Below are positions 9,025 through 17,714 of a DNA stretch of 64,000 nucleotides, one piece after another. This stretch comes from CAZXWN01 sp964644695 [NCBI: uncultured bacterium] (lineage in GTDB: Bacteria; UBP4; UBA4092). The first letter of the stretch is position 1. Every line of letters begins with the position of its first letter. The position numbers and the translations under genes are program-made. The DNA lies in assembly GCA_964644695.1 (NCBI GenBank), contig CAZXWN010000002.1:1-64000 (forward strand), read 5' to 3'. Under the pieces are notes generated by a model, which was not told the DNA's origin, did no database searches, and was given only the letters and a program-made list of their open reading frames with translations.

Positions 9025-10752
9025 TTATTCTTTAAACCATTCTATTTCAATATCCTCAAATAGCCGGCTGGATTTCAAGCAATCCTGGTAAAAATTCCAT
9101 TCACCAAAATCCACCTCTCCACTGGCTGCTAAATGCTCAACCATCTGGGATAAGCGGAAGAAGTTTTGCTGGTGGAGAAGGAATCGTCCTTCAACATATT
9201 CCCTTGCTGTCCAGGTAGAAAGATAGAAGGGCCAGTCTGAACTTTGAAGAATCAGTGATTCTCTAGCACACTGTTTCAAAACCTCTTTAACGCGGGCATC
9301 AGAATGATTGCCATACTCTTCAACCAACTCGCTCAACTCAACTTCAATGTCATAGATATGTTTCCACATCCAGTAAGTCCATTCGTTGAGCCATATATAG
9401 TGGAACCCGCCTTCCCCCCATGAGCCTTCAGGGATAGAGATTTCCATCTGTGGATTTGCATTGTTGACGAATTCACCGGTTGTTTTTAGTGTAACTCCGG
9501 ATCGTTCTTGCTCTTCAGCCAGGCCTTTCAAAACGAGATACAGGAACCGGGGTCCTTCAAACCACCAGTGACCAAATAACTCTGTATCAAAAGGAGCGCA
9601 CACAATACCCGGATTACCCGTTTGTTGATGTTCTGTCTGTAAAGTATTCAGAATTGTTTTGACAAACTGATCCGCATGCATTTCAACTTTCGCATCTGCT
9701 GCTATTGGATCATATTCTTGCTTATCGGCTAAATCAGCTCTTGAAGAGGTTACCTTCCAATACCGATGCCGACCAGGGAAATAACGTTTGAAGAAATCCA
9801 GATAATCAGCATCATTGGGGAACCCACCTTCGAAGTTCCAGATTAGTCCCGCTGTCTTAGGATCCCGAGTCAGAAATGCGGGTGATTTTCCAGACCGATT
9901 TTCTGACTCAGCTAAATAGCATTGATAGGCAGACTTTTCTTCATCATCGGGCAATGTGTGGTATTGGGTGGTAGAAGCGCCCCAGAGTTTACGCAGAGCT
10001 TGAAACCGTGGCATGTACATTCCGATTGCATTGCCACCCTTTAAGAGGTGGTAATCTGTCATGAAATATTTCATACCATTGGATGTAACGAAATGTTCTA
10101 ATCCTTTCCTCATATACGGACGGCGTCCAGCTTTTGACGCAACGGGTGGTGTCCATGAATAACCTGGTCTAAATGCGCATTCCGGCATCCAGAATCCTGC
10201 AGGTTTACGCCCAAAATGACGTTCATGGGATTTCACAGCCATCTTGACTTGCGCATCAATGGAATAATCCTGACTGAGCATCGGAAGATATGCGTGAGAA
10301 GCTGCAGTGGTGATTATTTCAATATGACCTTCATCCTGAAGTTTCTTAAACGCGCCCAGAATATCAGAGTCATATTTGACTTCAAAATCTTCCATTAGTG
10401 AATCATAGAAAACCTGCCAGGTACGGGCCTGATTCCCAAGACTGGTATTCCGATAATAAAGGAAGTGAGTTCTGTCATCCGCGGCATCAAAAAGCTTCTT
10501 TTCTAAATAAGCATAGAATCCTTTTTTGAAATGAGGATGACTTAACTGTTCTGCCAGAATGGGGGAAATACAAATTGTAATCTTTGGAGAATGCCCTTCG
10601 CGCACCAGCCTGTTCAACACATTTAAAAGTGGAATATAAGACTCAGCGACTGTTTCATACAGCCAGTCTTCACCATGGGGGCTTTTACCGTGTTCCAACA
10701 CATATGGCAGATGGGAAATAAGGACAAATGAAAAGTAACCAATCGGAGGCAT
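9025..10752 (-). CDS. GH57 1,4-alpha-glucan branching enzyme
   Basis: 575-residue family 57 glycoside hydrolase. It should form alpha-1,6 branches in a storage alpha-glucan. The N-terminus (FSFVLISHLPYVLEHG) contains the GH57 motif I histidine. The segment FWMPECAFRPGY (about 185-196) carries the expected catalytic Glu, and CAPFDTELFGHWWFEGP (about 387-403) carries the expected catalytic Asp. The C-terminal aromatic-rich helical domain with repeated Trp residues fits branching enzymes rather than amylopullulanases. No other glycogen gene is visible in the window, so the pathway partners lie elsewhere. It sits in a minus-strand run behind an MFS gene with a 90-bp gap. Confidence 0.88.
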   Translation of the reverse strand: MPPIGYFSFVLISHLPYVLEHGKSPHGEDWLYETVAESYIPLLNVLNRLVREGHSPKITICISPILAEQLSHPHFKKGFYAYLEKKLFDAADDRTHFLYYRNTSLGNQARTWQVFYDSLMEDFEVKYDSDILGAFKKLQDEGHIEIITTAASHAYLPMLSQDYSIDAQVKMAVKSHERHFGRKPAGFWMPECAFRPGYSWTPPVASKAGRRPYMRKGLEHFVTSNGMKYFMTDYHLLKGGNAIGMYMPRFQALRKLWGASTTQYHTLPDDEEKSAYQCYLAESENRSGKSPAFLTRDPKTAGLIWNFEGGFPNDADYLDFFKRYFPGRHRYWKVTSSRADLADKQEYDPIAADAKVEMHADQFVKTILNTLQTEHQQTGNPGIVCAPFDTELFGHWWFEGPRFLYLVLKGLAEEQERSGVTLKTTGEFVNNANPQMEISIPEGSWGEGGFHYIWLNEWTYWMWKHIYDIEVELSELVEEYGNHSDARVKEVLKQCARESLILQSSDWPFYLSTWTAREYVEGRFLLHQQNFFRLSQMVEHLAASGEVDFGEWNFYQDCLKSSRLFEDIEIEWFKE

Positions 10753-10841
10753 AAATCTCTCCCGGGCACCTAATTGAATCTAACCTGGTCACTGACCAGT
10801 GGATTTAATGTTAACCTGACAGGATAAGTTTTTGCAAGCAT

Positions 10842-12110
10842 TCACTTTAAAATTCGTCTTTGATTAAGAAAAAATGTTATAAGCAGTCCAAAATTAGTGA
10901 TAGACAGAATGGTACAGAAAATAAATGGATAAGCGGGGTGGGATTGATACAGCCAGCCTCCTAATGGACCGACCGGAAGATTTATTACCAGTCCAATTAA
11001 ATTTACTGCTGCCAGAATCTTAGCTCGATAATCCATCCGTGTTAGTGACAGTAGCCACAAGGTATCTCTGAGAGGATTAAACAAGCCAGCACCAACTGCA
11101 TAGAAGATGGCATATCCCATAATTAGGCCAGCGAATCCAATATTGGAACCTAACATCATTGACATTCCCAGAGTGACCAGTAAAGTACCACCCATTAGGA
11201 CCCCGATTCCGTTTTTCTTCCTTAATTGTGGCAATACCAATAAGATAACAAGGAACGTGGCTATTGAAGATACTGCGGGTATCAGCGACACGAAAGAGTT
11301 GCTCAATCCAAGCCCCTTTGGGTCGGTCCAATATAAGGGAACAAAACTATTCCAAAGTGTTGCATAAAACCCATGTAGAAGTCCTGAAAAAAGCAATATT
11401 CGGGACAAAGGTTGGTCCCATCCCCATTTACTTGCTATCCAATGGTCCTTTATGACATTTATTGGGTTATTTGCTGGACAGTTTTTGGATAAATGATTCG
11501 GAAGTGTTTCATGAAGGTTTATGAGCCGATAGGTCCATCCCATTGATACTGTTATCAGTGAAACAATCATCATCCACTGGATTGCAGGGACGGTTCCCAT
11601 AGTTTTAATCATAATGCCACCTACTGGAGCGAATATCCCGTTGGAAGAGAGAATTAACCACAGAAGAGAAAACGCATTTTGAGTTTGTTCTTTTGTTGCA
11701 CCCTCCGTGAAAATACACATCCATGCAGGAGATACAATCATCCCGAATCCCCAGAAAAAAGCAGCTGTCAGGAATACATAATCAGGCCTTGAAGAATAAA
11801 TAACCACACTCCACAAAATCAGTGGAATTCCCCAGCAGATGGCATCAAAGGTCATCAAAGTTTTTTTTCGGCCCCAGTGGTCAGCAATCCAACCTGCCAG
11901 GGTGATTCCGCATAATTGGCCTAATACTGTAGCAAAGGTTACCCAGCCGATTTGTCGTTCATTCATTCCCAAAGATCGCATATAAATCGGAAGATATATT
12001 CCCATCCAAGCCATCGGCAATGCCCAGAAAGGTTCGCTGAGCATCATAATCCGGGCGTTAGGGGACAGATGGGTAAATATCTGTCGGGCAGAATACCACA
12101 AATTAGACAT
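10842..12110 (-). CDS. major facilitator superfamily transporter
   Basis: 422 residues with about twelve hydrophobic segments and the MFS loop motif after the second helix (GWIADHWGRKKTL). The two halves are separated by a hydrophilic loop around residues 205-235. The substrate cannot be inferred. It starts 28 bp after the receiver-like gene and precedes the GH57 gene, so a role in sugar or oligosaccharide movement is possible but unsupported. Confidence 0.85.
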   Translation of the reverse strand: MSNLWYSARQIFTHLSPNARIMMLSEPFWALPMAWMGIYLPIYMRSLGMNERQIGWVTFATVLGQLCGITLAGWIADHWGRKKTLMTFDAICWGIPLILWSVVIYSSRPDYVFLTAAFFWGFGMIVSPAWMCIFTEGATKEQTQNAFSLLWLILSSNGIFAPVGGIMIKTMGTVPAIQWMMIVSLITVSMGWTYRLINLHETLPNHLSKNCPANNPINVIKDHWIASKWGWDQPLSRILLFSGLLHGFYATLWNSFVPLYWTDPKGLGLSNSFVSLIPAVSSIATFLVILLVLPQLRKKNGIGVLMGGTLLVTLGMSMMLGSNIGFAGLIMGYAIFYAVGAGLFNPLRDTLWLLSLTRMDYRAKILAAVNLIGLVINLPVGPLGGWLYQSHPAYPFIFCTILSITNFGLLITFFLNQRRILK

Positions 12111-12138
12111 TAGAAGAAACGCTGTTTATAGATTAATA

Positions 12139-12555
12139 TTATTCAAATCCCTGGATTTCATATGGAGTTAATCTCTTCTGTCTTGGGGGCGACATATTCA
12201 AGAAAGGTGCCATCTCTTCCTCTAACTTCTGAGGGGTGACAGGTTTCAATAATACCAAGTCCAGATTGAATTTCATCATGTGGTCAATTTCGGTCAGAGT
12301 AGGGTTGGTACGAATCGCAAACACTGGCACTTGAGCTAACTGTTGTATGGATTTAAACTGAATCAATAGATTGGTTTCTTCGGTTCTGGAAGTCAATGAA
12401 AGTATAATCAAATCCGGCTCAGCTTCCAATCCTCGTCGAAGTCCGGTGTAAGGATCTCCCGCAACGATGACTTCATAATCTGGTGAAAAATGCTGTCGAT
12501 ATTGCTTCAGTATATTAGTTTCTTCTTCAATTATTAAGAGCCGGTGTCGAATCAT
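12139..12555 (-). CDS. atypical response-regulator receiver protein lacking phosphoacceptor Asp
   Basis: 138-residue single receiver-like domain. The alpha/beta order and C-terminal LLKPVTP (Lys104 of the active site) are clear. The phosphoacceptor position reads Ser53 (PDLIILSLTS), and the upstream acidic pair is Glu (IIEEE, residues 9-12) rather than Asp-Asp. It is therefore unlikely to be phosphorylated in the usual way and may act as a protein-binding pseudo-receiver. It is divergent from the GspF-like gene and followed by the MFS gene. Confidence 0.75.
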   Translation of the reverse strand: MIRHRLLIIEEETNILKQYRQHFSPDYEVIVAGDPYTGLRRGLEAEPDLIILSLTSRTEETNLLIQFKSIQQLAQVPVFAIRTNPTLTEIDHMMKFNLDLVLLKPVTPQKLEEEMAPFLNMSPPRQKRLTPYEIQGFE

Positions 12556-12642
12556 AATTCACCTGTCATAATTAGAATCTGTTTGATAGTATATCACCAT
12601 GACCATAACATGATAACTGTCGCCTGAATACAGGTCATGTTC

Positions 12643-12651
12643 TGATATAAT
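12643..12651 (+). promoter_or_regulatory. extended -10 promoter of the GspF-like gene
   Basis: TGA plus consensus TATAAT (12646-12651). Transcription would begin near 12658, leaving a leader of about 40 nt that contains the strong GGGAGGA ribosome-binding site (12684-12690). Confidence 0.6.
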
Positions 12652-12697
12652 CAAAACTATTAAACTCAAAGGGTTATCATTCCGGGAGGAATATACC

Positions 12698-13225
12698 ATC
12701 GATAAGAGACATATACAACTGGTGGCATTTCTGGAAAAGTTTACAGAATTGATTAATGCAGAGCTTCCTTTAATCAGAGCTTTGGAAACAGCGGCTCTTG
12801 AATTGGAAGACCCCGATTTGAAAAAACGATTTCTGACAATGCGGGAAGAATTAACTAAGGGAGCCTCTGTCACGGACAGTTTTCGTAAGCATCCTGACCT
12901 ATTTGATAAGTACCACTTGGCGATCATCCAGGCAGGAGAAGAAAGAGGGCATGTGGAAGAAGGGTTTTCTCGAGCGGCCCAGTCTTATCGTAAAAATCTT
13001 GGAATGACACCTCTTACCCCCACTCAATCACCGATGGAATCTCCCCCACCTGCAGGTGCGGTATCCATTGAAAATACTGGATCTGTGCTTAAGGTCATGG
13101 GTGTGGCGGAAACCGCTTCTCAGCTGAAACTGATACATAAGGATCTAAACCGGATTGCCACTGAAATGGAAAAAATGAACAGCTTGTTAGAAAAAATAAC
13201 AAACTCCGGAAAGGCTTCATCATAA
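12698..13225 (+). CDS. single-domain GspF/PilC-like protein, probable ATC start
   Basis: Cytoplasmic-looking protein of about 175 residues. Residues 10-105 match the T2SSF domain of GspF/PilC inner-membrane proteins (AELPLIRALE..., LTKGASVTDSFRKHPDLFDKYHLAIIQAGEERGHVEEGF), but the transmembrane helices and second domain are absent. The rest is a Pro/Thr linker and a C-terminal coiled coil. The only strong ribosome-binding site (GGGAGGA, 12684-12690) is 7 nt before an in-frame ATC at 12698. The first conventional start, GTG at 12722, is about 30 nt away with no site of its own, so I prefer ATC. The prenyltransferase gene follows within 3 nt. Its partner is unknown. Confidence 0.65.
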   Translation: MDKRHIQLVAFLEKFTELINAELPLIRALETAALELEDPDLKKRFLTMREELTKGASVTDSFRKHPDLFDKYHLAIIQAGEERGHVEEGFSRAAQSYRKNLGMTPLTPTQSPMESPPPAGAVSIENTGSVLKVMGVAETASQLKLIHKDLNRIATEMEKMNSLLEKITNSGKASS

Positions 13226-13227
13226 AC

Positions 13228-14142
13228 ATGTATTTCCGACCTTTGATTATCAGTATGCGTCCGCGGCAATGGATCAAGAACTTGATTCTGTTTGCTGGAA
13301 TTATCTTTGCCAGAGAACTGGACAATCCTGTTTTTCTTCTGAGAACCGTAGAAGCCTTTGTTTTGTTCTGCCTGGTATCCGGTGGTATATACATCTTCAA
13401 TGACTTGTTTGATTATGAAAAAGATAAACAGCATCCCCGGAAACGCCTACGGCCTATTGCTGCAGGGGAAGTCCCCCTTCAGATTGCATTCCTGTTTGCT
13501 ACCATGCTGGTCACAAGTGCTGCCTTATTATCCATATTACTGGAGTTTACCTTTGGTGTTTGTATCCTCATTTATATCATTATGATGTTGGCGTATTCCA
13601 GAGGCTTGAAGAAACTCGTAATCCTGGATATTTTGATCATCTCTATTGGATTTGTTCTTCGGGCATATTCGGGTACAGTAGTCAATCCTGGCATACAGGT
13701 ATCCCCCTGGCTTCTGGCCTGTACTTTTTTCCTGGCGATGTTCCTGGCTTTATGTAAGCGGCGGCATGAGTTGATTTTTCTCGACAAGGCCGCCAATACG
13801 CATCGAGAAGTTTTGGAAGAATACTCACCGGAATTTCTGGACCAGATGATTGCTATTGTGACATCCTCTACCGTTGTCAGCTATGCCCTCTATACTTTGT
13901 CTGAAGAAACCATGAGAAAGTTTGGTACAAAGACACTGATACTTACTTTTCCTTTTGTTATATATGGGATACTCCGATACTTATATCTTGCCTATCGGAA
14001 AGGTGAGGGAGGCGAACCGGAAAATCTGTTGTTAACAGATAAGCCAACGATTATAAATATTCTGTTATGGGCGGTTGTTGTTATTCTGGCGGTTTATTCA
14101 CCCTTCAAACTTGATTTGATTCTTCATATCGGCGGATATTAA
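13228..14142 (+). CDS. UbiA-family prenyltransferase, decaprenyl-phosphate phosphoribosyltransferase-like
   Basis: 304-residue polytopic membrane enzyme. The N-terminus (MRPRQWIKNLILFAGIIFA) and the NDLFDYEKD motif (residues 58-66, NDxxDxxxD) match the UbiA branch that transfers phosphoribose to decaprenyl phosphate. A second conserved loop, YSRGLKKLVILD, lies near residues 127-140. About nine hydrophobic segments are present. In other bacteria this enzyme supplies polyprenyl-phosphate pentose donors for envelope glycans. It starts directly after the GspF-like gene's stop and ends at a strong terminator. Confidence 0.85.
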   Translation: MYFRPLIISMRPRQWIKNLILFAGIIFARELDNPVFLLRTVEAFVLFCLVSGGIYIFNDLFDYEKDKQHPRKRLRPIAAGEVPLQIAFLFATMLVTSAALLSILLEFTFGVCILIYIIMMLAYSRGLKKLVILDILIISIGFVLRAYSGTVVNPGIQVSPWLLACTFFLAMFLALCKRRHELIFLDKAANTHREVLEEYSPEFLDQMIAIVTSSTVVSYALYTLSEETMRKFGTKTLILTFPFVIYGILRYLYLAYRKGEGGEPENLLLTDKPTIINILLWAVVVILAVYSPFKLDLILHIGGY

Positions 14143-14177
14143 AAAGAAAGCCCGGATTTCACCGGGCTTTCTTTTTT
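14141..14177. terminator. bidirectional terminator between prenyltransferase gene and proB
   Basis: Inverted repeat of about 15 bp (14141-14155 with 14162-14176), CCCGG core, 6-nt loop, A-run before and T-run after. It lies between convergent genes. Confidence 0.9.
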
Positions 14178-14187
14178 GGGTTTCTTA

Positions 14188-15339
14188 TTATTCCTCTGTG
14201 GTCATCAATACCAGATTATCTTTGTGGATTGCTTCATCATATCCTTTATGATGCTTGAGGATTGCGGATATCTGGGACGTTTTCATCCCTTTAATTTGAT
14301 CCAGTTCATCGGACCGGTAATTAACCAATCCCCGGGCAATCACATTCCCTGACAAGTCCAAAACTTGAACGATGTCTCCTGTTTTGAAAACGCCTTCAAT
14401 CTTGATGATTCCGGAAGGCAAAAGACTTTTGTTTTTCTCGACGAGTGCTTTTTTTGCCCCATCATCAATGATGATTCGATATTGAGTCCGACCACTTCCA
14501 AAAGCAATCCATCGTTCACGAGAAGACAGGGATAATTTTTTGTTAGGAATAAACTGGGTTCCAACCCTGTCTCCCTGGGCTATCTCTAATAATGTATTTT
14601 CACGGGTCCCCCGGGCAATATACATTGTCACTCCGGAGCTCATGGCAGCCTTTGCCGCCAACAGTTTGGTCATCATCCCACCCGTACCGTATTGATTAAT
14701 GGATTTGCCTGCCAGCGCTAAAATATCGGGGGTTAATTTATCAATCTGGTGGATTATCTCAGCATCTTTGTATTGATTCGGATTCTTGGTATAAAGACCT
14801 TCCACATCCGTCAGAAGTACCAGGACATCAGCGCCGACTTTGGCTGATACACGGGCAGATAATGTATCGTTATCCCCAATTTTGAGTTCATCGACAGCGA
14901 CGGTGTCATTCTCATTGATAATCGGGACCACTTTCAGTTCCAATAGACGGAGCAGAGTGTTCCGAGCGTTGAGGTAATGATGGCGGTCTTTGAGATCGCT
15001 TTCAGTGAGAAGGACCTGCGCCACTCTTAGATTGTATTCGCTGAATACTTCATCATAAACATGCATCAGCCGAGATTGACCAATAGCTGCCATCGCCTGA
15101 CGGTCAGGAAGGGTTCTTGGTCTTTCTTTCAACCCCATCTCGTTCATGCCAGCACCAATCGCACCGGATGTTACCAGTAATACCTCAACACCTTTTTGGT
15201 GCAACAGGGCAATCTGTCGGGCAATATGATCCATGAATCCTGTCTCTATTTTGCCGGAAACTCCACTCAACAGATTGGTCCCAATTTTTACAACCATTCG
15301 GCGATAAACAGGAATTAACCCACCAAACTTTTTTTCCAT
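14188..15339 (-). CDS. proB: glutamate 5-kinase
   Basis: Phosphorylates L-glutamate in the first step of proline synthesis. The 383-residue protein has an amino-acid kinase domain (about 1-265) with RMVVKIGTNLLSG, the glycine-rich VLLVTSGAIGAGM segment, the IINENDTVAVDEL substrate loop and GTGGMMTKLLAAK. A C-terminal PUA domain (about 285-370) follows, as in the long form of the enzyme. AAGGTGA lies before the ATG. It is the last gene of the rplU-rpmA-obg-proB order seen in many bacteria. No proA lies next to it. Confidence 0.95.
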   Translation of the reverse strand: MEKKFGGLIPVYRRMVVKIGTNLLSGVSGKIETGFMDHIARQIALLHQKGVEVLLVTSGAIGAGMNEMGLKERPRTLPDRQAMAAIGQSRLMHVYDEVFSEYNLRVAQVLLTESDLKDRHHYLNARNTLLRLLELKVVPIINENDTVAVDELKIGDNDTLSARVSAKVGADVLVLLTDVEGLYTKNPNQYKDAEIIHQIDKLTPDILALAGKSINQYGTGGMMTKLLAAKAAMSSGVTMYIARGTRENTLLEIAQGDRVGTQFIPNKKLSLSSRERWIAFGSGRTQYRIIIDDGAKKALVEKNKSLLPSGIIKIEGVFKTGDIVQVLDLSGNVIARGLVNYRSDELDQIKGMKTSQISAILKHHKGYDEAIHKDNLVLMTTEE

Positions 15340-15406
15340 TACTTCACCTTAACTTAATCAGAATATATTCCATTATTCTAATCCTAATACGTGGACGGTG
15401 AGGGAA

Positions 15407-16549
15407 TTATTCTTCTTCGTCCCAGTCTTCATCCTCTGTATCAGGACTTTCATTGTCTGAGTCCTTATCAATATCTTCCTTGGGTTTGACTCGGTGAGGA
15501 GGGATTCTTTTTTCAATGGGTTTCAGATAAATACCTGGAGCAGGTTTGCGTGATTCCTGTTCAAGGATTTCTGCTGCTTTATAAATCAAAGCCTGGATCC
15601 CTTCTCCGGTTGAGGCGGAGGTGAGGCATACAGGGTATCCTTGTTTTTCCAGAGTTTCTTTTAATTGATTCAAAGCTTCACGCTCTGAAACAATATCCAG
15701 TTTGTTGAGTACAACAATCTGAGGCTTGGTTTCCAGTAAAGCATTGTACATTACCAGTTCCCGATTAATGGCTTTGAAATTCTCCATCGGGTCTGTACCA
15801 TCCACAGGATTAGCGTCCACAACATGAATTAAGACTCGAGTTCTTTCTATGTGTCTGAGGAATTCATGCCCTAGTCCGACCCCCTGGTGAGCATTTTCAA
15901 TCAATCCAGGTAAGTCAGCCACTACAAAGCTTTTTCCAATATCAACATAAACCTGACCCAATATGGGATTTAATGTTGTGAAGGGATAATCCGCAATTTT
16001 GGGTCTGGCTCGGCTGATTCGGGATAAAAGTGTGGATTTTCCGGCATTAGGAAAACCAACCAGGCCTACATCAGCCAGTAATTTTAATTCTAATAATAAA
16101 GTTTTCTCTTCCCCAAGTTCGCCGTCTTCGGCTTCACGCGGCGCCTGATGGGTAGAACTAACAAAGCTGGCGTTTCCCCGCCCACCTTTACCACCTTTGG
16201 CAATACAGATTTCCAACCCGGGGGTTACCATGTCGGCAATCAACTCGCCTGTCTCATAATCTCTGATGACAGTTCCTAGAGGAACTTTGAAATGGATGTC
16301 TTCACCTGATTTACCAACACGATTGGCACCGGAACCATGATTTCCTCGGGGGGCTTTCAAGTGTGGACGATAATGATAATCCATCAAAGTTTTTAATTTA
16401 TCGTCTGCAACAAACCAGATACTGCCACCGCGTCCCCCATTGCCCCCATCAGGTCCACCTTTAGGGACACATTTCTCTCGGCGGAAGGAAATACAACCCA
16501 TTCCACCCGAACCGGCTTTCACATATACTTTGGCTTCATCAATAAACAT
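15407..16549 (-). CDS. obg: Obg/CgtA GTPase
   Basis: Essential ribosome-associated GTPase, 380 residues. The N-terminal glycine-rich Obg fold (about 1-158) has the KGGPDGGNGGRGG signature. The G domain has G1 GFPNAGKSTLL (about 165-175), G3 DLPGLIENA and G4 NKLD. The C-terminus is an extended tail ending in a run of Asp and Glu, longer and more acidic than in many homologues and lacking a clear TGS-like OCT domain. It follows rpmA in the canonical cluster but is separated from it by a strong hairpin. Confidence 0.95.
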   Translation of the reverse strand: MFIDEAKVYVKAGSGGMGCISFRREKCVPKGGPDGGNGGRGGSIWFVADDKLKTLMDYHYRPHLKAPRGNHGSGANRVGKSGEDIHFKVPLGTVIRDYETGELIADMVTPGLEICIAKGGKGGRGNASFVSSTHQAPREAEDGELGEEKTLLLELKLLADVGLVGFPNAGKSTLLSRISRARPKIADYPFTTLNPILGQVYVDIGKSFVVADLPGLIENAHQGVGLGHEFLRHIERTRVLIHVVDANPVDGTDPMENFKAINRELVMYNALLETKPQIVVLNKLDIVSEREALNQLKETLEKQGYPVCLTSASTGEGIQALIYKAAEILEQESRKPAPGIYLKPIEKRIPPHRVKPKEDIDKDSDNESPDTEDEDWDEEE

Positions 16550-16593
16550 CTGGTTTCTCTCTTCATTCCCCGGAAATCTCTATTTAAAATAAA

Positions 16594-16633
16594 GAATGGT
16601 TAGACATGCCGTTCCCGGCTTGCCTAACCATTC
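16594..16633 (-). terminator. terminator or attenuator between rpmA and obg
   Basis: 18-bp stem with two mismatches (left arm from 16594, right arm to 16633) and a 4-nt loop. Read on the minus strand it is followed by a T-rich tract. It should end or reduce transcription from the ribosomal-protein genes into obg. Confidence 0.75.
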
Positions 16634-16650
16634 GTTTTGTGCGAAATGAA

Positions 16651-16911
16651 CTAACTTTCGGTGACAGGAACTACATTCACAGTCCGACGGCCACGGCGAG
16701 TTGAATATTCAACTTTACCAGCTACCTTCGCGAAAATAGTATCGTCCTTGCCAATGCCGACATTCAATCCAGGCCAAAACCGGGAACCGCGCTGACGGAC
16801 AATGATGCTTCCACCAGTTACAGTCTGACCACCATAAACCTTAATACCCAGCCGTTGTGCATTAGAATCGCGCCCGTTCCGGGAAGAACCTACGCCTTTT
16901 TTATGTGCCAT
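16651..16911 (-). CDS. rpmA: 50S ribosomal protein L27
   Basis: 86 residues, normal length for L27. The N-terminus [20 protein letters not shown] is the mature flexible tail that reaches the peptidyl-transferase centre. There is no Firmicutes-type cleaved N-terminal extension. The core [22 protein letters not shown] is typical. It lies 12 nt downstream of rplU on the same strand. Confidence 0.97.
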   Translation of the reverse strand: MAHKKGVGSSRNGRDSNAQRLGIKVYGGQTVTGGSIIVRQRGSRFWPGLNVGIGKDDTIFAKVAGKVEYSTRRGRRTVNVVPVTES

Positions 16912-16923
16912 TGGTTAATCCTC

Positions 16924-17235
16924 TTATCCTTGAATATCTTTAATTTCGAGTTCGGTATAGTACTGACGATGACCCCACCGACGACGGATTTTTTTACGCC
17001 GTTTATAGGTGAATCCAATAATCTTCTGGCCACGGTCCTGGCTGGTTACAACGCCAACGACTTTAGCGCCACTGACGGTCGGTTGACCTACTTTGACACC
17101 ACTGTCACCAGCAACCATTAATACTTCATTAAGTTCGACCTGATCGCCGACTTCATTTTCGAGTTTTTCAACGCGAACTTTATCGCCAACAGCGACTTTG
17201 TACTGTTTTCCACCGGTTTTAATAATTGCAAACAT
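16924..17235 (-). CDS. rplU: 50S ribosomal protein L21
   Basis: Binds 23S rRNA in the large subunit. I place the start at 17235 (MFAIIKTGGKQYKV), giving 103 residues, the usual length; an open extension to 17283 is not L21-like. GAGGAG lies 12 nt upstream. The C-terminal KIIGFTYKRRKKIRRRWGHRQYYTELEI segment is the family signature. A consensus promoter sits about 90-115 nt upstream. Confidence 0.96.
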   Translation of the reverse strand: MFAIIKTGGKQYKVAVGDKVRVEKLENEVGDQVELNEVLMVAGDSGVKVGQPTVSGAKVVGVVTSQDRGQKIIGFTYKRRKKIRRRWGHRQYYTELEIKDIQG

Positions 17236-17322
17236 GATAATGACACACTCCTCTACGGAATACCCCGAAGCTGACACTGCCACCGCTTGGGCGAGACATA
17301 GTTCAAGACCAGGGAACTTACT

Positions 17323-17351
17323 ATTTAACCAAAAATTTGAGATTCTGTCAA
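17323..17351 (-). promoter_or_regulatory. sigma-70-type promoter of rplU-rpmA
   Basis: On the minus strand there is a perfect TTGACA -35 box (17346-17351), a 17-nt spacer and a TTAAAT -10 box (17323-17328). Predicted start near 17316. Confidence 0.75.
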
Positions 17352-17529
17352 CTAACCTTCTGTTTTAACGGTCAGATAACCTGCCCTGTCAGAAGGACTT
17401 TTGACTATCGCAAGAGATATATTATATACCATATCTCCTTATTTCAGATAGATTATCCCATATTTTGGGTATTTAGTCTCTTTTTGTTTCTAACCAGAAG
17501 ACTTATCGCCTCTCGTATTCTAATATTGA

Positions 17530-17608
17530 AATCAGATTATAATCGAATCATCCACGGACCTGGTCCGAGTAACTCCGTGGAGGGTACGTTATTTCTCTGA
17601 ATCTGATT
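17530..17608. repeat. dispersed palindromic element, copy A
   Basis: Core of inverted tccacgga (17551-17558) and tccgtgga (17574-17581) with an inner CGGACC/GGTCCG hairpin. A 9-base outer inverted pair lies at 17530-17538 and 17600-17608. The core and right flank match copy C at 34 of 41 positions. Intergenic. Confidence 0.75.
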
Positions 17609-17714
17609 CTCTGGAATCAGTTGAATGGGTAGAACTTGCCCAATTCCCTTAAAATGAGTTAGTCTTTTTCGGTTCAACAGTGTTAATACAATCTAAATAT
17701 GAGTAACGAGAATA

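Larger units (their letters stand above)
17236..17714. other. rplU leader, promoter and intergenic region up to the MFS/PlsC/ACS fusion gene
   Basis: About 480 bases. On the minus strand, 17236-17316 would be an 81-nt rplU leader; such leaders can carry autogenous control sites for L21, and this one can form G+C-rich pairings, but I cannot confirm a known motif. The rplU promoter lies at 17323-17351. A palindromic repeat element occupies about 17530-17608. No gene is evident. Confidence 0.6.

Noticed and set aside
10785-10799. Small palindrome (6-bp arms, 3-nt loop) upstream of the GH57 gene
   Set aside because: Short, with no T-run and no second copy in the window; cannot be told from chance.
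17236-17283. 16-residue extension of L21
   Set aside because: L21 proteins start at MFAIIKTGGKQ and are about 103 residues; the extension has no conserved feature.
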